Shown: piece after piece, positions 13,915 through 17,953 of the stretch | Layout of the letters: each line of letters starts with the position of its first letter | Numbering within the stretch: position 1 is the stretch's first letter | Program-made: the position numbers and the translations under genes | From: an uncultured Paenibacillaceae bacterium | GTDB taxonomy: Bacteria; Bacillota; Bacilli; Aneurinibacillales; Aneurinibacillaceae | Direction of reading: 5' to 3' | Length of the DNA: 17,953 nt | NCBI GenBank assembly: GCA_946478845.1 | Contig: CAMLDI010000048.1 | Coordinates: 1 to 17,953 of the forward strand | Notes under the pieces: generated by a model | Databases searched by the model: none | Seen by the model: only the letters and a program-made list of their open reading frames with translations | What the model was told of the DNA's origin: nothing

Positions 13915-14439
13915 ATGAAAAGAATTAAATTTGCTTTATTTGCTGTTTTAGTTTTCGTGGTGATGCTGGCAGGCTGTACAGCGAAAAAAGAAGTAGCTGC
14001 TCAACCCATAGATGAAACTGTTGACAGCTGTGCTAAATGCCAAATGGCTGTAAAAAATAATGGGTATTCTGCCCAGTATATTACTGAAGATGGGAAATCT
14101 GTTAAATTTGATGATATTGGATGTATGGAAAAATACTCTCATGAACATACTGATGTAAAAATCGCCGGCAAATTTATTCAAGATGTAAACAGTAAAGAAT
14201 GGTTGAAATATGAAGAAGCGTCTTATGTTTTAGCGATGGATACCCCAACTCCAATGGGCTATGGCATCCATGCATTTAAAGAAAAAACCACAGCTGATCA
14301 ATTTGCCACTGATAAAAAAGGTAAAGTATTAACTGCTGAGCAAATTAAAACCCATGAATGGAAACAAGACAAAAGCAAAATGATGATGAAAATGAATAAT
14401 ACCTCAAATCAAAATATGAACATGAATATGGGGCATTAA
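13915..14439 (+). CDS. nosL: NosL, copper-chaperone lipoprotein
   Basis: This 174-residue protein has a lipoprotein signal with lipobox LAGC (C21). The NosL domain shows the metal-binding pair C39-A-K-C42-Q-M44, where many NosL proteins have CPVCGM, then FDDIGCM (C70, M71) and the closing TPMGYGIHAFKEKTTADQFATDKKGKVLT. NosL delivers Cu(I) to the NosZ assembly pathway at the outer face of the membrane. Odd is the C-terminal extension from about residue 150: KMMMKM followed by NQNMNMNMGH, with seven Met and a terminal His, which looks like an extra copper-binding tail. The ATG at 13915 has GGGGAGGA (13899-13906) upstream; the in-frame ATG-like start at 13897 lacks one. It lies between nosD and nosY, in one operon. 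Confidence 0.9.
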   Translation: MKRIKFALFAVLVFVVMLAGCTAKKEVAAQPIDETVDSCAKCQMAVKNNGYSAQYITEDGKSVKFDDIGCMEKYSHEHTDVKIAGKFIQDVNSKEWLKYEEASYVLAMDTPTPMGYGIHAFKEKTTADQFATDKKGKVLTAEQIKTHEWKQDKSKMMMKMNNTSNQNMNMNMGH

Positions 14440-14465
14440 AAAGAATGAGGGGCGGAACGTATCAA

Positions 14466-15281
14466 ATGATAGCCGTGGCCCGGTATGAGTGGCAAACCAT
14501 GCTGCGAAACCGCTGGCTTGCGGCTTTTGCCCTTTTATTTGCCATACTCAGTGGAGCGTTATTTTACTGGCAATCTGTTATTTATCAAGGAGAAAGTGGA
14601 ATAGGGATTTCTAAACCTACATCCATTTTAATGAACTTAGTATTGCAGTTTGTTCCTTTAATGAGTCTTATTCTTTCTGCCCAATCCATTGCAGGAGATA
14701 AAGGGGATGGAATGCTGTCATTATTGCATTCTTATCAGTTATCCTCTCTTCGTTATATTACAGGAAAATGGCTGGGTTTGTGTGCAACGATTACCCTTTC
14801 TTTTGCAATCGGAATTGGAATTCCCATGGTGTTTTCACTTTTCCTATCCTCTTCTTCCTTCGTGCAACTTCTAACCTTGTTCATTGAAGGGATTCTCCTT
14901 ATTGGCATTTTTACTGCCATTGGATTATGGTTAGGGGGACGAATGAAAGGGAGAATGGGGGCAATTTCTTCTAGTTTAGTGATCTGGTTTTTCCTTGTTT
15001 TTCTTTATGCAATGCTTGTCATGATCATGATTCAATATATTCCTTATTTATGGAAAAAGCCTTTATTGGCTACTTTCCTTGTTTTAAATCCTATCGAAGC
15101 CATTCGCATTGGCATTGTCTTTCTCCAGGGGCAAGCTGATTTATATGGCCCTGAATTTGTAAATTGGCAACGGGCTTTGCAAGGGTGGAAAGGCATTGGC
15201 ATTGGAATTGGATTGTCCTTATTTTATTTATTCACTCCTATTGGAATGGCAGCCAGGTCATTAAAAAAAGGAGGAAAATAA
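14466..15281 (+). CDS. nosY: NosY, ABC-2 type permease of the NosDFY complex
   Basis: This 271-residue membrane protein has about six helices: near residues 18-38, 55-78, 100-125, 135-165, 172-195 and 240-260. The N-terminal VARYEWQTMLRNRW amphipathic start and LMSLILSAQSIAGDKGDGMLSLLHSYQLSSLRYITGKW are typical of NosY and related ABC-2 permeases. It forms the membrane channel driven by NosF and contacts NosD outside. Two starts are possible: ATG at 14466 with GGCGG 10 bases upstream, and ATG at 14445 adding seven residues (MRGGTYQ). I prefer the former since the family begins close to the ARYEW motif, but its ribosome binding site is weak, and coupling to nosL may help. The stop is directly followed by the TTG of nosF. 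Confidence 0.87.
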   Translation: MIAVARYEWQTMLRNRWLAAFALLFAILSGALFYWQSVIYQGESGIGISKPTSILMNLVLQFVPLMSLILSAQSIAGDKGDGMLSLLHSYQLSSLRYITGKWLGLCATITLSFAIGIGIPMVFSLFLSSSSFVQLLTLFIEGILLIGIFTAIGLWLGGRMKGRMGAISSSLVIWFFLVFLYAMLVMIMIQYIPYLWKKPLLATFLVLNPIEAIRIGIVFLQGQADLYGPEFVNWQRALQGWKGIGIGIGLSLFYLFTPIGMAARSLKKGGK

Positions 15282-15995
15282 TTGAAAGCACCTATTTGCA
15301 TTTCTAATATAGAGAAAAAATTTTCTAAGAAACAGGCTCTTTATCCATTTTCTCTCACCATTGAACCAGGTACCTGTATTGCCCTTTGTGGGGGAAATGG
15401 CGCAGGGAAAAGCACCCTTCTTCGTATTCTGGCGGGAATTCATCAGGCAGATGGAGGAATCATTTCTGGCCTTGATAAGTATTCCTATGGGTTTATGCCA
15501 GATTCCATTCAAATCCCATCTGGAGTCAGTGGAAGAGACTGGCTTACTTATTTAGCCCGCTTAAAAGGGGTTTCTAAAACAGAAGTAAAGGATGTATTAG
15601 AGCGAACAGGGCTTATTGAAGCTGCTGGAAGGGATGCCGCTTCTTATTCAAGAGGGATGTTACAGCGCTTGTTGTTTGCCCAAATGGTGTTAGGTGACCC
15701 AGATGTTTTGCTGATGGATGAACCAGGAAATGGCTTAGATCCATTTTGGATAGATGAATGGAAAAAATGGATTCTCGAATACAGGGAACAGGGGAAAACT
15801 ATTTTATTTTCTTCCCATATGCTCCGGGATGTCATTGCAGTAGCAGATCGGATCGTTGTACTCCATGAAGGGAAGATGGTCACAGACGAACCAGTTCATC
15901 TTTGGTTAAAAGATTCCCTTGAGCCAGAAGAGCGTTTTTTAAAGATGATAAAAAAAGGTAAGAGCCAAGAAAAGGGTCAGGCAATAAAAGCCTGA
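15282..15995 (+). CDS. nosF: NosF, ATPase subunit of the NosDFY complex
   Basis: This 237-residue ABC ATPase has Walker A GGNGAGKST (37-45), a signature SYSRGMLQRL (121-130) of the SxGMxQR type used by NosF and CcmA-like proteins instead of LSGGQ, Walker B DVLLMDEP (141-148) with catalytic E147, D-loop GLDP and H-loop H179 in SSHML. It powers NosY. The start is a TTG placed straight after the nosY stop, with AGGAGG (15269-15274) 7-8 bases upstream, a strong signal that makes the unusual start credible. Its last codons and stop lie inside a strong terminator hairpin (15971-16003), so the operon ends here. It has no visible defect. Confidence 0.93.
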   Translation: MKAPICISNIEKKFSKKQALYPFSLTIEPGTCIALCGGNGAGKSTLLRILAGIHQADGGIISGLDKYSYGFMPDSIQIPSGVSGRDWLTYLARLKGVSKTEVKDVLERTGLIEAAGRDAASYSRGMLQRLLFAQMVLGDPDVLLMDEPGNGLDPFWIDEWKKWILEYREQGKTILFSSHMLRDVIAVADRIVVLHEGKMVTDEPVHLWLKDSLEPEERFLKMIKKGKSQEKGQAIKA

Positions 15996-16003
15996 CCCTT
16001 TTT
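15971..16003. terminator. Bidirectional terminator overlapping the nosF stop codon
   Basis: AAAGGGTCAGGC (15971-15982) pairs with GCCTGACCCTTT (15990-16001), followed by T residues; the nosF TGA (15993-15995) is in the 3' arm. On the minus strand the stem is followed by TTTTC, so it can also end the convergent lipoprotein gene. Confidence 0.9.
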
Positions 16004-16013
16004 CAATGGAATA

Positions 16014-16562
16014 TTACATTTGTTTTAGTTTATCAATATCAAGGGGTTCCTCTGGGCGGGTAGTATCTGCATGTCCCAAAATGGTTTCTACTTCTTTTTC
16101 ATCAATGAGGAATTTGGTGTCCTTATAACCAAACTGACTTAAAATCGTTGCAACTTGTTGTAGTAGGTAAAGTTCCCCTGTGGAACCAAGATTTGCATTT
16201 TTAATCTCAGAGGAAAAACTTACAACTGCGCCCCCATTTTCCTTTTTAATGGATTGGATGGTTGTATCTTTCGGAATTAAGGATTGTAATTTTGTATTTA
16301 CAGGGCCTTTTTTCCATTCCTCTAATGCCAATTTAGGCAAATCATCTTCGTTTGTATATTTTATTTTTCGTGTTTCTTTATAATTATCCATCAATTCGTT
16401 ATCGGCAAAAACCAGTATAATTTCTTTTTCCTTCTCCGTAGGTTCAGGGGTTGGAGTAGGTGTTGGCGTAGGGTTGGGACTAGGTGTGGTTTGATTGCCC
16501 CCATTACACGCAGCAAAGAAAAGGAGTAAGATAAAGGGCAGTAATAATTTTAGGGCTCGCAT
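16014..16562 (-). CDS. GerMN-domain lipoprotein
   Basis: Read on the minus strand, this 182-residue protein has a lipoprotein signal (hydrophobic 5-17, FAAC with C19), a Pro/Thr linker (PNPTPTPTPTPEPT, about 29-42) and a GerMN domain (about 47-165) with YKETRKIKYTNEDDLPKLALEEWKKGP, SLIPKDTTIQSI and NGGAVVSFSSE. GerMN is the domain of the spore germination protein GerM and of lipoproteins such as LpqB; it is thought to bind other wall or membrane partners. Only one GerMN copy is present where B. subtilis GerM has two. The start is the ATG preceded by GGAGGT (minus strand, 16576-16571). It is transcribed away from the LytTR gene and converges on nosF. The precise role is unknown. Confidence 0.88.
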   Translation of the reverse strand: MRALKLLLPFILLLFFAACNGGNQTTPSPNPTPTPTPTPEPTEKEKEIILVFADNELMDNYKETRKIKYTNEDDLPKLALEEWKKGPVNTKLQSLIPKDTTIQSIKKENGGAVVSFSSEIKNANLGSTGELYLLQQVATILSQFGYKDTKFLIDEKEVETILGHADTTRPEEPLDIDKLKQM

Positions 16563-16652
16563 TATATGTAACCTCCTTTTATCAATCAAACTGAAAGGAA
16601 AACATTTCTATTTCCCTACCTTTATTGTTGCACACTGTCCAAAAAGAATAAA

Positions 16653-16711
16653 CTGTTTTGTAAAGATTTTTTTGTTTTTTAAAGAAAAATTCGCTGTTTT
16701 GTCGAAAAATG
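16653..16711 (+). promoter_or_regulatory. CTGTTTTGT direct repeats upstream of the LytTR gene
   Basis: CTGTTTTGT occurs at 16653-16661 and 16694-16702, 41 bases apart (about four helix turns), with a looser copy TTGTTTTTT at 16672-16680 between them. The right-hand copy lies in AATTCGCTGTTTTGTCGAAA (16688-16707). That shares AATTC, TGTTTT and TCGAAA, in that order, with the tandem units at 17569. It overlaps the predicted -35 box, so it could be an autoregulatory site. LytTR proteins usually bind two direct half-sites about 21 bases apart. Confidence 0.4.
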
Positions 16712-16726
16712 TAGTATATTTATAAT
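16699..16726 (+). promoter_or_regulatory. Probable SigA promoter of the LytTR gene
   Basis: TTGTCG (16699-16704, 4/6 to TTGACA) and a perfect TATAAT (16721-16726) are 16 bases apart. The transcript would start near 16733, about 26 bases before the ATG. Confidence 0.5.
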
Positions 16727-16758
16727 AAGTATAAATAATAGCCATTAGGGAGGATGCT

Positions 16759-17430
16759 ATGGAAATTACATCCGTTGATGCATTAGTGCACGCTATTAGT
16801 CAGGTTTTTCCGAATGAAGTGTCCATTGCGATCTCAGATAAAGATAAATTTATTTACTATAGACCTAGTGAGAATATTGATCTGAAAATTAAACCAGGGG
16901 ATGATATCAAAGAAGGTACATTAACCTTAATGGCGCTTAAAGATCGAAAAAAAGTGACCATGTATGTAGATGACCATATTTTTGGCATTCCTTATTTTGC
17001 TACCAGTACACCCATTATTCAAAATGGGGATACTGAAGGATGTATTACAGCCATTTATCCCCCTTTTCAAGGTAGGGAACAGCAACGATTGCCTCGCCAT
17101 CTTTTTTTAATTGGAAAAGCAGAGGATCGCTGGATTCCAATTCCCTTAAATGAAATTAATTTAATTGAGTCAGAAAAAGGAAAAACCCTTTTATATACGG
17201 CAACAGGTGTGTTTATAAATAAATATACATTGATTGAATTAGAATCCATGTTGCCTCCTGATCAATTTATTCGTTGTCATCGGGCCTACATTGTAAATGT
17301 AAATGCAATTGGAGAAATTCATCCAGACTTTCACTCAACCTTTGTGCTGGTGATGAAAGATAAAAAGCTTAGTCGGGTTCCTGTCAGTCAAAAGTATTCA
17401 AGCCGTTTTAGAAAGTTAATGGGATTTTAA
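16759..17430 (+). CDS. LytTR-family transcriptional regulator with N-terminal sensory domain
   Basis: This 223-residue cytoplasmic protein has two parts. Residues about 5-100 form a PAS/Cache-like domain: EVSIAISDKDKFIYYRPSE, IKPGDDIKEG and the FGIPYFATSTPI...GCITAIYP string recall the ligand-sensing domain of some clostridial chemotaxis receptors. Residues about 115-220 form a LytTR DNA-binding domain, with the conserved FIRCHRAYIVNVNAIGEI and the basic end RVPVSQKYSSRFRKLMGF. No receiver domain is present, so it is probably a one-component regulator sensing a small molecule. The ATG has GGGAGG (16748-16753) upstream. It has its own promoter and terminator. The succinyl-CoA:acetate CoA-transferase gene follows and is the likely target. 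The ligand is unknown. Confidence 0.9.
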   Translation: MEITSVDALVHAISQVFPNEVSIAISDKDKFIYYRPSENIDLKIKPGDDIKEGTLTLMALKDRKKVTMYVDDHIFGIPYFATSTPIIQNGDTEGCITAIYPPFQGREQQRLPRHLFLIGKAEDRWIPIPLNEINLIESEKGKTLLYTATGVFINKYTLIELESMLPPDQFIRCHRAYIVNVNAIGEIHPDFHSTFVLVMKDKKLSRVPVSQKYSSRFRKLMGF

Positions 17431-17450
17431 ATAAAAAACAATGGAAAAGG

Positions 17451-17480
17451 CAACCCTCTTCTTAAGAAGGGGGTTGTTTT
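17451..17480 (+). terminator. Rho-independent terminator of the LytTR gene
   Basis: CAACCCTCTTCT (17451-17462) pairs with AGAAGGGGGTTG (17465-17476) with one T-G pair, followed by TTTT. Confidence 0.85.
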
Positions 17481-17568
17481 AATAATGAATCAAACCTGTT
17501 TTATAGATATAAAATGTCGCAAAAAACTGTCGATTTTTGTAGAAATCAGAAAGTGCTTTGTGAAATAA

Positions 17569-17608
17569 AATTCTGTTTTAACTCGAAAAATTCTGCTTTA
17601 ACTTGAAA
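17569..17608 (+). repeat. Exact head-to-tail pair of 20-bp units upstream of the CoA-transferase
   Basis: AATTCTGTTTTAACTCGAAA (17569-17588) is followed without a gap by AATTCTGCTTTAACTTGAAA (17589-17608); 18 of 20 bases agree. A 20-base period puts the two on one face of the helix, as for the paired direct half-sites of LytTR regulators. Weaker relatives of the core lie at 17496 (CTGTTTTAT) and 17553 (GTGCTTTGT). The second unit ends about 95 bases before the ATG. A likely activator or repressor site for the neighbouring LytTR protein. Confidence 0.5.
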
Positions 17609-17703
17609 TTGCGGTTTTTTTAACGATTAAGTGATAAGGTTGAAATGTCACAGAAAATACACAAATAAAAAAGATAAAAAATTAAATACGGGAGGCTGTT
17701 ACA

Positions 17704-17953
17704 ATGTTATCGAAACGTTTGCGCAATGAAGAATTGAAAAAACGTATCGTTACAGCTGAGGAAGCCGCTAGCTGGATAGAAAACGGGATGACAGTAGGGT
17801 TAAGCGGTTTTACAAAAGCAGGAGACACAAAAGAAGTACCGTACGCTCTAGTGGAGAGAGTAAAAAAAGAAGGAAAGCCTTTTAAGATTGATGTTTATAC
17901 AGGTGCCTCACTTGGCGGCGAAATAGACGGAATAATGGCAGAAGCGGGAATTA
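17704..17953 (+). CDS. Succinyl-CoA:acetate CoA-transferase / acetyl-CoA hydrolase family (5' part only)
   Basis: The frame opens with an ATG behind GGGAGG (17690-17695) and stays open to the window edge; 83 codons are seen. The N-terminus (SKRLRNEELKKRIVTAEEAASWIENGMTVGLSGFTKAGDTKEVPYALVERV) and the string VYTGASLGGEIDGIMAEAGI are those of class I CoA-transferases of the Cat1/AarC type, which swap CoA between succinyl-CoA and acetate. Full family length is about 500 residues, so more than four fifths is outside the window, including the catalytic Glu. Such an enzyme feeds acetate or succinate exchange in fermentation or an altered TCA cycle. Some family members act as acetyl-CoA hydrolases or propionyl-CoA:succinate CoA-transferases, so substrate specificity is open. 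A LytTR regulator precedes it. Confidence 0.88.
   Translation, partial: MLSKRLRNEELKKRIVTAEEAASWIENGMTVGLSGFTKAGDTKEVPYALVERVKKEGKPFKIDVYTGASLGGEIDGIMAEAGI

Noticed and set aside
16653..16702. CRISPR-like spaced repeats
   Set aside because: The repeats are only 9 bases, spacers are not of equal length, and they lie in a promoter.

Overview
The window looks like chromosome of a low-GC, spore-forming member of the Bacillales. The strongest evidence is the tepA (ymfB) - ylzJ - spoIIIE gene order, which is that of Bacillus subtilis. It is supported by the cold-shock protein, strong GGAGG-type ribosome binding sites, frequent TTG/GTG starts and a GerMN-type lipoprotein. The nitrous-oxide-reductase maturation genes and the succinyl-CoA:acetate CoA-transferase point to an anaerobic or facultative lifestyle. 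A relative of Vulcanibacillus or Tepidibacillus would fit, but that is only a guess.

Layout. (1) 1-3434 is a gene-poor, AT-rich stretch. It holds several stand-alone terminator hairpins, short inverted sequences like the ends of an IS3-family element, a 65-aa membrane protein, a minimal two-TM potassium channel, an unrecognised 113-aa protein and a Pro/Ser/Thr-rich membrane-anchored protein. A 54-aa protein resembling one homing-endonuclease-associated (HNH) repeat lies just upstream of a cold-shock gene. (2) 3434-4720 carries the cold-shock protein, a membrane-anchored CHAP amidase and two convergent small acidic proteins. (3) 4855-9401 is the housekeeping block: tepA-ylzJ, spoIIIE, a one-TM unknown protein and an AlkA-type DNA glycosylase. 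(4) 9461-12550 is a tightly coupled unit: a beta-propeller lipoprotein whose stop overlaps the start of an OmpR-type response regulator, followed by its histidine kinase. (5) 12674-15995 is nosD-nosL-nosY-nosF, a copper-site maturation cassette (periplasmic NosD, lipoprotein NosL, ABC exporter NosFY). It ends at a strong terminator and has no nosZ in the window. (6) 16014-16562 is a minus-strand GerMN lipoprotein. (7) 16759-17953 is a LytTR regulator with its own sensory domain, followed by the start of a succinyl-CoA:acetate CoA-transferase that runs off the end.

Most interesting: the nos maturation cassette stands apart from nosZ but next to a propeller lipoprotein and two-component system, and its NosL has a Met-rich tail. 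An exact tandem pair of 20-bp units lies upstream of the CoA-transferase, and a related unit lies in the promoter of the adjacent LytTR gene. This suggests a self-contained LytTR regulatory circuit. All functional statements rest on reading the sequence and on recall of protein families; no database search was run.
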